The position numbers were made by a program, and so were the translations under genes. From NCBI GenBank assembly GCA_021794835.1, contig JAJYQA010000040.1, positions 1 through 42,251 of the forward strand: a DNA stretch of 42,251 nt, read 5' to 3'. This document shows, piece by piece, positions 1 to 9,029 of the stretch; positions within the stretch are counted from its first letter, which is position 1; every line of letters starts with the position of its first letter. The stretch is from Actinomycetes bacterium. Lineage in GTDB: Bacteria; Actinomycetota; Aquicultoria; Aquicultorales; Aquicultoraceae. The notes below the pieces were generated by a model, which was not told the origin of the DNA, made no database searches, and saw only the letters and a program-made list of their open reading frames with translations.

Positions 1-125
1 AAATACCTCGATATGTCGGTAAGGGAGAAAGTATCAGTGCAAGCTGCGAAACCAGAGTCGACTCTGGTTTCAGTCTAGGGGTTGATCTTGAGGAACGTAA
101 TTTACAGAAAAATTGGGACTTGATC
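1..125. repeat. Left copy of 125-bp terminal inverted repeat
   Basis: These 125 bases are the exact reverse complement of the last 125 bases of the window; the match ends abruptly at base 126. Bases 48-71 form a 24-bp perfect palindrome centred on a GTCGAC core. No coding sequence lies inside. The block may be part of a longer repeat whose outer portion is outside the window. The fixed length and sharp inner edge also fit the k-mer overlap left by a short-read assembler at a repeat junction, so a biological role is not proven. Confidence 0.9.
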
Positions 126-232
126 CAGGAATTTCAGTACTATACAATAGGTAGTTATATTAGCAGTTAGTATGCATGATGTTGCATATCTAACCAGGCG
201 TTATAGCTTTTAAGGTTAAATAAGGGGCACTG

Positions 233-1012
233 TTGAGAGAACAAAACGAAGAAAGAGTCTTTCGTTTCCTTTTATTATATCGCTGGTTAACTTTAGCATT
301 TGCTATAGTTCAAAATTGGGTTGAGATAAAGTCACCTGTCTTATTGCCTTTTGCTATAGTTTTTACCTATACTCTGATGGTTAGCCTGTTTTCAAAGCAG
401 ATATACAAAAAGGTTAAGAAAACCCCCCTACTTTTATCCATTGATGTGGCCTTCTACCCATTAATTTTTTATTTTACCGGTGGTTTGGCGAGCCAATTTT
501 TTCTTTGCGGTTTTAGCCCGCTGCTTACATCAGTCCTACTTTTTAAATTTAAGGGTGCGCTTTACTCTGTCTTGGCCTATAGTTCGCTTTATGTTTTTGA
601 ACTACTAAGCCTTAATGGATATTCGGCCATAAGACTTGCGCATTCCGGCGAGTTTAATTTCTTCATTACATATCTTGCCTCTTTTTTTCTAGTAGCCATC
701 TTCTTTACTTACCCCATTGTTCTTCTCGGGCGGTTAGAAAACAGCAAAAAAGAAATAGAAATTGAAAAAAATAATCTTGAACAGACCCATGGGAAGCTAG
801 AAATAGCTTATAAGCTCCACGCTTTATCCCAGAGAGAAATGGATGTACTAGAACTTATATCGCAAGGCAAAAGCAACAAAGAAATCGCCCGAACCCTCTC
901 TCTTTCAGAATCTACAATAAAGACCCATGTTTCAAGTGTTCTAAAAAAGCTAAAGCTAAAATCAAGAACCGAAGCCATCTCTTATTTTCTTAAAGAAAAC
1001 TACCTTAAATAA
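233..1012 (+). CDS. Membrane-anchored LuxR-type transcriptional regulator
   Basis: A 259-residue protein with about five or six hydrophobic segments in residues 10-165, a short charged linker (about 170-185), and a C-terminal GerE/LuxR helix-turn-helix (about 197-252; LSQREMDVLELISQGKSNKE and TIKTHVSSVLKKL). There is no receiver domain, so the membrane part is presumably the sensor. The start is TTG at 233, preceded by AAGGGG at a suitable distance. It lies upstream of the pga-like exopolysaccharide locus on the same strand with a 269-base gap, and may regulate it; that link is inferred from position only. The HTH call is firm, the ligand unknown. Confidence 0.85.
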   Translation: MREQNEERVFRFLLLYRWLTLAFAIVQNWVEIKSPVLLPFAIVFTYTLMVSLFSKQIYKKVKKTPLLLSIDVAFYPLIFYFTGGLASQFFLCGFSPLLTSVLLFKFKGALYSVLAYSSLYVFELLSLNGYSAIRLAHSGEFNFFITYLASFFLVAIFFTYPIVLLGRLENSKKEIEIEKNNLEQTHGKLEIAYKLHALSQREMDVLELISQGKSNKEIARTLSLSESTIKTHVSSVLKKLKLKSRTEAISYFLKENYLK

Positions 1013-1281
1013 TAGCTGTCTCTCTTACCTGCCCAAATGCAAAAGTACCAAAAAAATTCATACCGTGATTTGCTTAAATCTATACTTTTGACCGATACCA
1101 TTATTTGTAATTTCCACTTAAGCTATTTCCTACCAAGCTATTGATATGATTGATGTCCTTGAAGTACTAACCACTTTATTAAGCAACAAGGCTCCGGTAG
1201 CTTAACCATTGCACTCACTGATACATAAGAGGGCAGATGTTATTTATCTGCCGGTAATTCTAAAGGAGTATAGCGATCAAT

Positions 1282-1884
1282 ATGGACCAAGAGCAATTAC
1301 AACAAAATGGTAAAATTGGTAAAATAAATATTTACCGCGATATCATCTTAACTTCTCTGATTTGGACAGTACTAATGTTACTGGTTGGCTGGGTCTTGGC
1401 TGCCATTGGATGGTATTTTTTAGCCCTGCTCTGGCGACGTGAACTTTTTGTACCCTATAATGTTAAAGTCACCGCTATTGCCGCGGTAATAATCACCCTT
1501 TGGGGAGTGGTTACTTTCCTGCTGTCCTTTATATGGGCAAAGTTTAACTATCACCGATATTACAGGAAAAATCGGCGGCAGCTTGAAGTGCCTATGTTTC
1601 AGGCCCCACGAATCTCTTGGGCCGCGGCAACACTTGCGCCATCCCCTCCAACGTTAACCGTAACCGATCGCTCGCAAACCATACCGATTACTAAACAGGA
1701 GGTACCAGTCGAGGTGGCTTCTTCTCTGGTCGGCCGCATTTTGCGTGATAACATCTATAATGCAGATGGCCAGATAGTGGCCCTAAAGGGGACATTGGTG
1801 ACACCCGAGCTTATCGATATCTTAATAACTAGCGGTCTCTACGAGGAACTGTTGACAGCAATGGAAGGCGAAAGAAAGGATTGA
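1282..1884 (+). CDS. pgaD: PgaD-like exopolysaccharide synthase accessory protein with C-terminal extension
   Basis: A 200-residue protein with two long transmembrane helices (about 21-50 and 63-86) followed by a basic, Tyr-rich stretch. This is the PgaD/IcaD architecture. In that family the protein partners the PgaC glycosyltransferase in the cytoplasmic membrane. The C-terminal part (about 145-197) is extra compared with E. coli PgaD. It carries a pattern like LRDNIYNADGQIVALKGTLV followed by TPELIDIL, which resembles small domains often found at the front of HD-GYP signalling proteins. The start is ATG with AAGGAG upstream. The stop overlaps the next gene's earliest possible start. Family call moderate to good; the role of the extension is unknown. 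Confidence 0.7.
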   Translation: MDQEQLQQNGKIGKINIYRDIILTSLIWTVLMLLVGWVLAAIGWYFLALLWRRELFVPYNVKVTAIAAVIITLWGVVTFLLSFIWAKFNYHRYYRKNRRQLEVPMFQAPRISWAAATLAPSPPTLTVTDRSQTIPITKQEVPVEVASSLVGRILRDNIYNADGQIVALKGTLVTPELIDILITSGLYEELLTAMEGERKD

Positions 1885-1892
1885 TAGATCAG

Positions 1893-3188
1893 ATGATAGT
1901 TAGCGATGCAAACGCTTCGTTATTGCAAGCAATAGGTTACTATATTTTCTTATACCCGATAATTATGAGTGTGTTCTGGGTGATAGGCGGCCTTTATTTC
2001 TGGTGGCGCAGGGAGCTTCACGGCGAAGAAGAAAAAGGAAATCCCCCTGAGCCTGATCTCTGGCCAGCACTAACTATCCTAGTACCATGCTACAACGAAG
2101 CTGCCGTTATCGATGCCACCTGCCAGTCTCTGTATACTTTAGATTATCCTGATTATCATGTTATTTTTATCGATGACGCATCCAGCGATGAGACATCAGA
2201 AATTATTGGCAGTTGGTTGCCTAAAGCCCCCTTTTTTCATCTTTTGCGGTTGGAAAAAAACCAAGGCAAAGCCCTTGCACTTAATTCTGCGCTATATAGG
2301 GCAGTAAATGAACCGATAACAGTAGTTATCGACGCTGATACCTTGATTGCTCCGAAATCCCTTAAATGGCTTGTTAAACCATTTGTCTACCAGCCTCGCT
2401 TGGGTGCTGTGACAGGCAACCCAATGGCCTTCAACCGTACCAACTTGCTAGAGAAAGTACAAGTTGCGGAATTTGCCTCAATCATTGGACTAATTAAACG
2501 TGCTCAGCGAGTTTTGGGACGTGTCTTGACCGTTTCGGGATGTATAGCGGCTTACCGAACAAATGTCTTAAAAGAAGTGGGTGGCTTTTCTCCCCGTACG
2601 GCAACAGAAGATATCGATATTACATGGGTACTGCAGCGACACTTCTACGAGGTTTGGTACGCGCCGCAGGCAGTAGCTTTCATTCAAGTACCGTCTACGT
2701 TAAGGCAGTATTGGAAACAGCGTTGCCGATGGGCCCGGGGCGGCTGGCATTTATTACGTACGCATAAAGGTATTTTCTCCCGCTGGCGCTGGCGGCGGTC
2801 CTGGCCTGTTTACATCGACTTTGTGCTCAGTCATCTATGGTCGTTTTTCTTTGTTTTAGGCACGCTATTGTGGATCGTTTCTTATTTGTTGTTCCACTAT
2901 CCCATTGGGTTTACTCCAATACCGGCTTGGTACGGTGCAATAGTTAGTGTAGCTTGCTTAACTCAGTTTGGGGCTGCCTTGGTAGCAAACCATCGGTATG
3001 ATTCAAGGCTCTGGCAAACATTTTTCTGGGTACCTTGGTATCCGATTTTCTTCTTTGTTTTCGGGTCATTGGCAATACTTCGAACAGCACCTGAAGGTCT
3101 TTTTGGCAACCTCGAACGAACTGGTCGCTGGAACAGTCCCACGCGAGAGAAAATGACCTTGAATACAACCTTAAACGATCCTAGCTAA
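1893..3188 (+). CDS. pgaC: Poly-beta-1,6-N-acetylglucosamine synthase PgaC/IcaA-like (GT2)
   Basis: A processive family 2 glycosyltransferase that would polymerise UDP-GlcNAc at the membrane. It has an N-terminal transmembrane helix, then the GT-A fold with a VPCYNEA nucleotide-binding start, FIDDASSDET, the DAD motif (VIDADTL), the acceptor motif TEDID, and the QxxRW motif (QRCRWARGG). Three or four transmembrane helices follow in the last 130 residues. About 431 residues, the normal size. An in-frame TTG at 1881 overlaps the upstream stop, but AGGA abuts it, so ATG 1893 is preferred. It sits in the order pgaD-pgaC-pgaB. Confidence 0.9.
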   Translation: MIVSDANASLLQAIGYYIFLYPIIMSVFWVIGGLYFWWRRELHGEEEKGNPPEPDLWPALTILVPCYNEAAVIDATCQSLYTLDYPDYHVIFIDDASSDETSEIIGSWLPKAPFFHLLRLEKNQGKALALNSALYRAVNEPITVVIDADTLIAPKSLKWLVKPFVYQPRLGAVTGNPMAFNRTNLLEKVQVAEFASIIGLIKRAQRVLGRVLTVSGCIAAYRTNVLKEVGGFSPRTATEDIDITWVLQRHFYEVWYAPQAVAFIQVPSTLRQYWKQRCRWARGGWHLLRTHKGIFSRWRWRRSWPVYIDFVLSHLWSFFFVLGTLLWIVSYLLFHYPIGFTPIPAWYGAIVSVACLTQFGAALVANHRYDSRLWQTFFWVPWYPIFFFVFGSLAILRTAPEGLFGNLERTGRWNSPTREKMTLNTTLNDPS

Positions 3189-3203
3189 ATACAAGTCAGA
3201 TAG

Positions 3204-4091
3204 GTGGGTTGCCAAATAAAAAGAACTTTAGCGATAACATTATTATCTCTATCTATAATTTTAGCTATGAGCTCCTACCCCATAAGCAGAGCCTCTCATC
3301 CTAAAACTACTAATCCGCCTCTAGCATTTTCTAATAATGGATGCTTGGTCTTGTCTTATCATAGGGTGTTACCGAAAAATTGGCTGATAAATATCTGGTC
3401 GCATTGGATTGAGTTTTATACCGACAGCAGTGAACTTACCAAGTTTTCTGTATCTGGCAGTGATTTCAGGTACCAGATAGATTATCTTCAGCGCCAGGGG
3501 GTACGGTTTATCACGCCAACCGAGCTTGAAGCTTTTATTAAAGGGAAAGCCAAAATGCCTCCAAAATGCGCACTTATCACTTTTGACGATGTGGATATAA
3601 GCGTTTACAGAGATGCTTTTCCTGTACTCCAGCGAAAAAATATCCCCTTCGCTCTTTTTGTTATTACGGGGAACGTAGGAAACCAGAATTTTCATGGGCT
3701 CAAGTTCTGTACATGGCCCGAGATCAAAGAGATGGCCGATTCAAACTTAGCAACAGTGGGTGTGCATACTAACAACCTGCACTATTTAGACTCGAAGACC
3801 CAAAAACCGCCTTTTCTTGCACCCGGCAGTGCCCGTTGTTTTGCCGTAGACATGCGTCTGTCCAAACAGGCAATGCGAAAGAAAATTGGCATAACACCTT
3901 GTTACTTTGCCTATCCTTACGGCTTCGGCACACCTGAGACAGATAAAGTAGCACTTGGTTCAGGTATGCATCTGATTTTTACACTTTCAAGCGGCGTTGT
4001 AAAGCCGGGTGACCCCGCTTTTTTTGTTAAGCGTACGCTCGTAAACAAAAACACATGGCCAGCTATCGCTGCTTGGGCGGCAAGAAAATAA
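3204..4091 (+). CDS. Secreted polysaccharide deacetylase, PgaB/IcaB-like
   Basis: A 295-residue exported protein with a signal peptide (about 8-30) and a NodB-homology polysaccharide deacetylase domain. Visible motifs are TFDDVD (metal/catalytic Asp pair), VHTNNLHYL (the HxxxxH metal motif) and FAYPYG near the end. Family members partly deacetylate poly-N-acetylglucosamine outside the membrane. The length matches IcaB and lacks the second domain of E. coli PgaB, in keeping with a monoderm. The start is GTG at 3204, with AGATAGG just upstream. It follows pgaC by 15 bases, so the three genes are probably one operon. No pgaA or icaC homologue is in the window. Confidence 0.85.
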   Translation: MGCQIKRTLAITLLSLSIILAMSSYPISRASHPKTTNPPLAFSNNGCLVLSYHRVLPKNWLINIWSHWIEFYTDSSELTKFSVSGSDFRYQIDYLQRQGVRFITPTELEAFIKGKAKMPPKCALITFDDVDISVYRDAFPVLQRKNIPFALFVITGNVGNQNFHGLKFCTWPEIKEMADSNLATVGVHTNNLHYLDSKTQKPPFLAPGSARCFAVDMRLSKQAMRKKIGITPCYFAYPYGFGTPETDKVALGSGMHLIFTLSSGVVKPGDPAFFVKRTLVNKNTWPAIAAWAARK

Positions 4092-4350
4092 ATTCTAGAG
4101 GCCGATACCGGCTGTGGGGCTGTGGTGTGGGTGCCTGGCTTGAAAGATCGGACTGTTGCCAAAGGCCAACCAGACGCTTGGAAATTGGTTTGTTTACCTT
4201 CAGTTATTTTATAATGGCTGGTAAAAACATCACGCGAGCAAGTATCATGAGTGCGGTAATATCTAAACAGGGTTCGGCAACAGTTCGAAGATTGAAAGAT
4301 TATGAAAGATTAAGCTCGCTATGCGAGGTGGGAGACAAAGAGGTGAAGAA

Positions 4351-5532
4351 TTACCTGAAGACGAGAACCGAAACCAGGGTTGTAGCTAAAACCACCCATA
4401 AGATTTCTATTCTTGAAAGCAGTGCTACAAAGGCGGCGCCGGCTAAAAGAGCGCGGGGCAAGTCCCATGGGATATCCAGCGCAAAGCGGATAGTAACGGA
4501 CAAAAGAAGGCCGACAAAAGAGCTGAGCACACCACTAACAGCCCTGCTAAAATAAGGCGATCCTTTAAGCTTATCAAAATATGGCGTAACGCCAACTACG
4601 AGCAAGAAAGATGGTAAAAATATGCTCATGGTTGCAACAAGCCCGCCGGAAAATCCATATAGCAAACAGCCGATAAAGGTTGCAGTAATTACGATCGGCC
4701 CCGGTGTGACCTGCCCTAAAGCAATGCCGTTTAGCAGCGTCTTGGCATCGAGCCACGAGCGCACGTCAACAATTTCATGAAACATAAGGGGAACGGAGGC
4801 AAAACCGCCCCCGAAAGCAAATAGATCGATCCTAAACATAAGGATGGCAAGATCAAATAGTTTGCGCTGTAAAAAGAAAAGCAAGATAAATGCTGCGGCC
4901 GCACCCAATAGAAGCATGAGAAAAGGCCTCAGTGAGTGCGCACTTATCTGTGGGTCGTCTTTTGCCTGGTGAAGAGGTTTTTTAAGGTGTAGGACCACCC
5001 CCAAAGCAGCTGCTAAAAGAATTACCAGGATCGGGCTTATGCTTAGTCCAAACATGGTGGCGGCAACGGTGGCGATTGCGACATCTTGCCACCTTTTCAA
5101 ATAAGTCCTGCCAAACGAGACAGTAGCATTGGCGATGATAGCCACGATTACCGCTTGAAGGCCGCTAAAAATTGAAATTACCGCCGGCAGGCTATGCCCC
5201 CGCGCGTATAAAATGGAGAAGGTCGTCATGAGGACAAACGCAGGCAGGCCAAAGCCGATATAGCTGGCCGCAGCGCCGGCCACCCCACGCGCTCTTAAAC
5301 CCACATAGGCGGCAACCTGCATGGCCGTTGCCCCCGGCACTGTTTGGCTTAAAGATACGCCGTCTTTAAAAGACTCCTCGCTCAGCCATTTTCGCCTCTC
5401 GACAGCCATCCTTCGGATATAGGCAACCATAGCGGGCCCGCCGAAGGCGGTGATGCCAAGCCTTAAAAACGAGACAAATATATCTATAAGTGTGGGCTTT
5501 TGATCAGCTTGCCGGCTTTGGGGACTACTCAC
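4351..5532 (-). CDS. chrA: Chromate transporter ChrA family
   Basis: A 393-residue membrane protein of the long, two-domain CHR type. The N-terminal repeat shows FLRLGITAFGGPAMVAYI and SLSQTVPGATAMQVAAYVG. The C-terminal half repeats the pattern with DLFAFGGGFASVPLM and GIALGQVTPGPIVITATFIG. About ten hydrophobic segments are visible. Family members export chromate, or act as anion transporters when no chrB regulator is nearby; here there is no obvious chrB. The start is GTG at 5532 with only a distant GGAG, so the start is less sure than the family. It is convergent with the pga locus. Confidence 0.9.
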   Translation of the reverse strand: MSSPQSRQADQKPTLIDIFVSFLRLGITAFGGPAMVAYIRRMAVERRKWLSEESFKDGVSLSQTVPGATAMQVAAYVGLRARGVAGAAASYIGFGLPAFVLMTTFSILYARGHSLPAVISIFSGLQAVIVAIIANATVSFGRTYLKRWQDVAIATVAATMFGLSISPILVILLAAALGVVLHLKKPLHQAKDDPQISAHSLRPFLMLLLGAAAAFILLFFLQRKLFDLAILMFRIDLFAFGGGFASVPLMFHEIVDVRSWLDAKTLLNGIALGQVTPGPIVITATFIGCLLYGFSGGLVATMSIFLPSFLLVVGVTPYFDKLKGSPYFSRAVSGVLSSFVGLLLSVTIRFALDIPWDLPRALLAGAAFVALLSRIEILWVVLATTLVSVLVFR

Positions 5533-5713
5533 TTTTTAATAAATTACTCCAATAATTACATATGCTAGAGCTATGGCCATGTTGTCTTAACAGCCCTCTT
5601 ATTTCAGTGTACCTGAGGTGGGTTGCCATGGTCAAGTAAAAACAGACACCCTCTTTAGGATGAACAGGCCCCAGTATTTTAAGAAATCCCTTAACTTTAT
5701 TGGCAGTAGACAT
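5525..5713 (-). CDS. Possible small ORF upstream of chrA
   Basis: A 62-codon reading frame starting with ATG at 5713, preceded by an AGGT sequence, and overlapping the chrA start by 8 bases. I do not recognise the product. It is basic, has no clear transmembrane helix, and has His/Cys residues scattered in the second half. The overlap suggests translational coupling if real, but it could equally be untranslated leader of chrA. Confidence 0.25.
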   Translation of the reverse strand: MSTANKVKGFLKILGPVHPKEGVCFYLTMATHLRYTEIRGLLRQHGHSSSICNYWSNLLKSE

Positions 5714-5820
5714 GCTTTACCTATACCCTCATAAATCGGTTGCAGATCTGGTTATGTAGTGATTTAGAAGGCTCAAGCGGGTATATTCGCCTAAAGACAC
5801 TTTTTGAAAGAGGCGCGAAT

Positions 5821-8025
5821 ATGAAACTTCTTTTTACTTACGATGAGATAAAACCAAACCAGATCGCGGTTGTCGGGGGCAAAGGCCAAAATATCGCCCT
5901 AGTTCACCAGGCGGGACTTAAAGTACCCCAGGGCTTGGTTCTCTCGGCCGAAGCGTTTCGCAAAACTTTGTCCAAGGCAGAGATAAGCCACGATCTAGCG
6001 GCGTTTTTCCTGCCGGATATACCGTTTGACGCGCTTGAGGAGGTTTGCAAAAACCTCCGTAGCTCAGTTGCAACTGTGGAGGTCGAGGAGGATATCCACG
6101 ATGCCCTTCGTGAGGTTTATGATAACTTAATTGGCCAAGCCCCCGTTGGGCTTATTGTCCGAAGCTCAGCTACAGTTGAGGATACGCCGAAGGCAAGCCT
6201 GGCGGGAATCCTAGCCTCGTTTCCCGATATCCGATATTTTGAGGATCTGGTTGCCGCGGTACGCAAGTGCTGGGCATCCCTGTTTACGCCTGAGGCGCAT
6301 ATCTATCTAAAAGAGCAGGATGTGCTGGCGCCTGATGTCGGAGTTGCTGTGCTTATTCAGATTATGGTACCGGCAGAGCGCTCCGGGATTATTTTTTCCA
6401 TGGATCCGGTGACCGTGGATACCGACAAGGTTATTGTCGATGCGATTTTTGGATTTGGTGAGGAGATAGTATCCGGCGAGATAACGCCGGAGCGCAATGT
6501 CTACTCGCGCAAGCGTAGGGCTATAATCAGTCGGCGAATAGGAAAGCAGACCGAGTTCGTCACGCCGGAGGGCGAGCGAAAGCCAGTTTACACTGAGCTG
6601 TGGATGGCTCCAAAACTAAGTGACCGCGAAGTCTATGAGCTTGCCGGTATAGGGATAAGGTTGGAAGAGATGTTTGGCAGGCCGCAGGATATCGAGTGGG
6701 CGTTTAGCCACGGCGCGTTTTATATTCTGCAGTCGAGGCCGATTGTTGTGGGTGAGAGGTACGAGAAGCTATTCCCGCAGGTTGGCGAGCAGACTGTGCT
6801 GCTTAGAGGAATCGGAGTTAGTCCCGCGGTCGGCTCGGGCAGAGTTAAGATCATCTCGCCGGATGGCGTCCCCGAGGTTGACCCCAACACCGTAATTGTC
6901 GCGGAGCGCATAACCAACGAGCTTGCTGTTCATCTAAGGCGGGCGGCAGCAGTGGTCACCGACGAGGGTGGGGCGACAAGCCACGGCGCAAATATCCTTC
7001 GCGAGTTCGGCGTTTCTTGCGTGCTTGCAACGGGTAATGCAACCGAGAAGCTAAAAGAAGACCAGATCGTAACCGTCGATGGCTTAAGGGGAGTTGTTTA
7101 TGAAGGGGACCTTGCCGTAAAGGTTTCGCAGATATCGACCGTCCCCCAAACCCGAACCGAAGTTTTCGTCTCGGTTCTTATCCCCGAGAAGGCCCGTTAT
7201 GTTGCACCATTTGCCGACGGTGTCTCGTCACTTCGCGACGACTATTTCATGTTTGAGTCGGGCATCCATCCAATCAAGATGATAAACGAGGGCATGGGGG
7301 TTTATCTTGAGGACAACATAACCAACGGAATAATCCAGACTATTAATATGTTTGGCGACAAGCCCATTTGGTATAAGACGATGGACGCACCGACCGATGA
7401 GTTTCGAAGACTTAAAGGCTCCGAAGACCCGGAGGAGCGAAACCCGCTTTTTGGTTGGCGGGGGATCGGTCGTGAACTTGAAGAGAAGAACATGCTTGAG
7501 CTTGAACTACGGGCTATAAGGCGGGCCTTCGATAAAAGTGGCGGTAATCTTGGCGTAAAGCTTCCATTCATCCGCTTTATAAACGAGCTTCGTGATACAA
7601 AAGATGTTATGCGTAAAGTGGGTATTCGCCCGCACGAAGATATCAAGATTGGTATATCGGTTGAAAACCCAGCAGTTGTTTTCACGCTTAAAGATTTTAT
7701 AAACGAGGGAATTGACTTTATTAGCATTGGGCTGAGCGATCTTACGATGTGTGCTCTCGCGCTAGACCGCGAAAGTCAGAAGGTCGCCAAGTTCTTTCGA
7801 CCGAGCCATCCAGCGGTTTTGCAGCTTTTAGATGAAGTGGCCTCTGTTGCCAAAGAGAACGGTATATTTACATGTGTTACCGGTGAGAGTGCAAGGCAGC
7901 CGGATATGCTGCCGCATATTGTATCAATGGGGTTTGATGCCATCGGGGTTACGCTATCTTTCTTTGCTGAGATAAAACGTGAAGTTGCCCGCATCGAGGA
8001 TAGACAGGGTAAAAACGTGGCTTGA
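5821..8025 (+). CDS. PEP synthase-like (PEP/pyruvate-dikinase family) protein, divergent active site
   Basis: A 734-residue protein with all three PpsA-type domains. First is an ATP-grasp domain (about 1-320; GGKGQNIALVHQAG, VRSSATVEDTPKASLAG, PQDIEWA, LQSRPI). Next is the phosphohistidine swivel domain (about 330-450; TDEGGATSHGANILRE with the His). Last is a TIM-barrel PEP-binding domain (about 455-720). In the barrel several usual residues differ: VRT reads YKT, GxNDLT reads GLSDLT, and the catalytic Cys of CGQ/CGE is Thr (VTGES). It may be a phosphotransferase with another substrate. The start ATG 5821 has AAAGAGG upstream; an in-frame start 81 bases earlier lacks support. Confidence 0.85.
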   Translation: MKLLFTYDEIKPNQIAVVGGKGQNIALVHQAGLKVPQGLVLSAEAFRKTLSKAEISHDLAAFFLPDIPFDALEEVCKNLRSSVATVEVEEDIHDALREVYDNLIGQAPVGLIVRSSATVEDTPKASLAGILASFPDIRYFEDLVAAVRKCWASLFTPEAHIYLKEQDVLAPDVGVAVLIQIMVPAERSGIIFSMDPVTVDTDKVIVDAIFGFGEEIVSGEITPERNVYSRKRRAIISRRIGKQTEFVTPEGERKPVYTELWMAPKLSDREVYELAGIGIRLEEMFGRPQDIEWAFSHGAFYILQSRPIVVGERYEKLFPQVGEQTVLLRGIGVSPAVGSGRVKIISPDGVPEVDPNTVIVAERITNELAVHLRRAAAVVTDEGGATSHGANILREFGVSCVLATGNATEKLKEDQIVTVDGLRGVVYEGDLAVKVSQISTVPQTRTEVFVSVLIPEKARYVAPFADGVSSLRDDYFMFESGIHPIKMINEGMGVYLEDNITNGIIQTINMFGDKPIWYKTMDAPTDEFRRLKGSEDPEERNPLFGWRGIGRELEEKNMLELELRAIRRAFDKSGGNLGVKLPFIRFINELRDTKDVMRKVGIRPHEDIKIGISVENPAVVFTLKDFINEGIDFISIGLSDLTMCALALDRESQKVAKFFRPSHPAVLQLLDEVASVAKENGIFTCVTGESARQPDMLPHIVSMGFDAIGVTLSFFAEIKREVARIEDRQGKNVA

Positions 8026-8095
8026 TTCCGTTAGAATGCAGAGAATGAGGGAATCAGATAGTTGTACCCAACGATTTCAAACGGAGGTGAGATCG

Positions 8096-8380
8096 ATGGC
8101 AGCAAGAATGATGAGGCTAAACTGGCTGGATTGGGCTGCACTTGTTATTACGGTTATTGGCGCACTTAACTGGGGTCTGGTTGGATTCTTCGGCTTTGAC
8201 CTGCTGCGGGCAATTTTCGGCACCGGCAGTTCACCAACTGCCGTGGTTAGTACCTTCTCCCGCGTCATCTTTGCTATTATTGGTTTAGCTGGCTTGTACT
8301 CGATCTACTCGCTATATAAAATCGGCCAAATGATGGCAATTCCAGCCGCGGAGCGCGAGCGTATGAGAAGGGCAGCTTAA
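8096..8380 (+). CDS. DUF378 (YuzA-like) small membrane protein
   Basis: A 94-residue protein with two transmembrane helices (about 10-30 and 50-72). It carries the family signature of a conserved GALNWGLVG stretch after the first helix, then GFDLL. The function of DUF378 proteins is not known. The start ATG is set by a strong GGAGGTGA eight bases upstream; the same frame is open further upstream but that part overlaps the preceding gene's end. A good stem-loop terminator lies just downstream. Confidence 0.85.
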   Translation: MAARMMRLNWLDWAALVITVIGALNWGLVGFFGFDLLRAIFGTGSSPTAVVSTFSRVIFAIIGLAGLYSIYSLYKIGQMMAIPAAERERMRRAA

Positions 8381-8408
8381 GTTATACTGTCTAAGTTATA
8401 CGTTATAG

Positions 8409-8444
8409 AAAAAAGCGGATGGCATACACACCATCCGCTTTTCT
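8409..8444 (+). terminator. Rho-independent terminator after DUF378 gene
   Basis: A 12-bp perfect stem, AAAAGCGGATGG paired with CCATCCGCTTTT (8411-8422 and 8431-8442), with an 8-base loop and T-rich right arm. It lies 28 bases after the DUF378 stop and should end transcription from the PEP-synthase-like region. Confidence 0.85.
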
Positions 8445-8612
8445 GTTCCGTCAAGCTGTCTAAGTTTAAACCCATACTACCTGCGGGTATATCAAGCAAG
8501 ATAGTATACAATAAAAGCCTTTCACGGCAAGGGCCTTTTGGCCTTCATAGCAGTTGCCAATTAGCCTTGAAGGTTAGATACTAAAGAAAAAGGCCGGTTA
8601 AAGGAGACGGAT

Positions 8613-8861
8613 ATGTCCGGTAAATGTCCTGGATCGGACATGCGAAATATAACGGCAGGGGTCTATGCTTGTCCTAAGTGTGGCTACGCTGTCGAGATAT
8701 TCTCAGACGAGATGCGAAGAAGATGCCCGCAGTGCAGAGAGTGGGTCGAGAAAAAAGAGACCCCCTCCTGCGTACAGTGGTGCCCATCCGCCCGTTCCTG
8801 TTTGGGCGAAGAGCGGTGGAAGTCAGTGATGGATGCTCTTGGCAAAACCTCTGAGGAATAA
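8613..8861 (+). CDS. Small cysteine-rich zinc-ribbon protein
   Basis: An 82-residue protein with a zinc ribbon made of CPKC (residues 20-23) and CPQC (about 38-41). A second Cys cluster follows: CVQWCPSARSCLGEERW (about 53-69). Comparable small proteins occur in anaerobes, sometimes fused to HD-domain proteins, but I cannot assign a function. Start ATG with AAAGGAG upstream. Confidence 0.7.
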   Translation: MSGKCPGSDMRNITAGVYACPKCGYAVEIFSDEMRRRCPQCREWVEKKETPSCVQWCPSARSCLGEERWKSVMDALGKTSEE

Positions 8862-9029
8862 CAAAAAATAGGATCGATTAAATCTAGTTTAAAGCTGGAT
8901 GAAAGGCCTGAGGCTTTGCCCGAAGAAATTAAAAGCGTGGTTAACAAAGCGTTTTTCTTGGCCAACGAGAGAACTGCCGTTTTTGTTTTGCCCAGGCCGA
9001 AAAGTGGGCATATCAGACACGAAAGAGAT

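Noticed and set aside
4055-4555. 166-codon plus-strand frame over the end of the chromate transporter gene
   Set aside because: It overlaps a clear ChrA gene on the other strand, has no ribosome site and its low-complexity Lys/Arg/Thr content is typical of an antisense shadow.
7302-7727. 141-codon minus-strand frame inside the PEP-synthase-like gene
   Set aside because: Fully inside a well-supported gene, with Ser/Arg-rich antisense composition.
8515-8600. Possible riboswitch before the zinc-ribbon gene
   Set aside because: There is a small GGCC stem, but I could not fit the region to any known riboswitch core.
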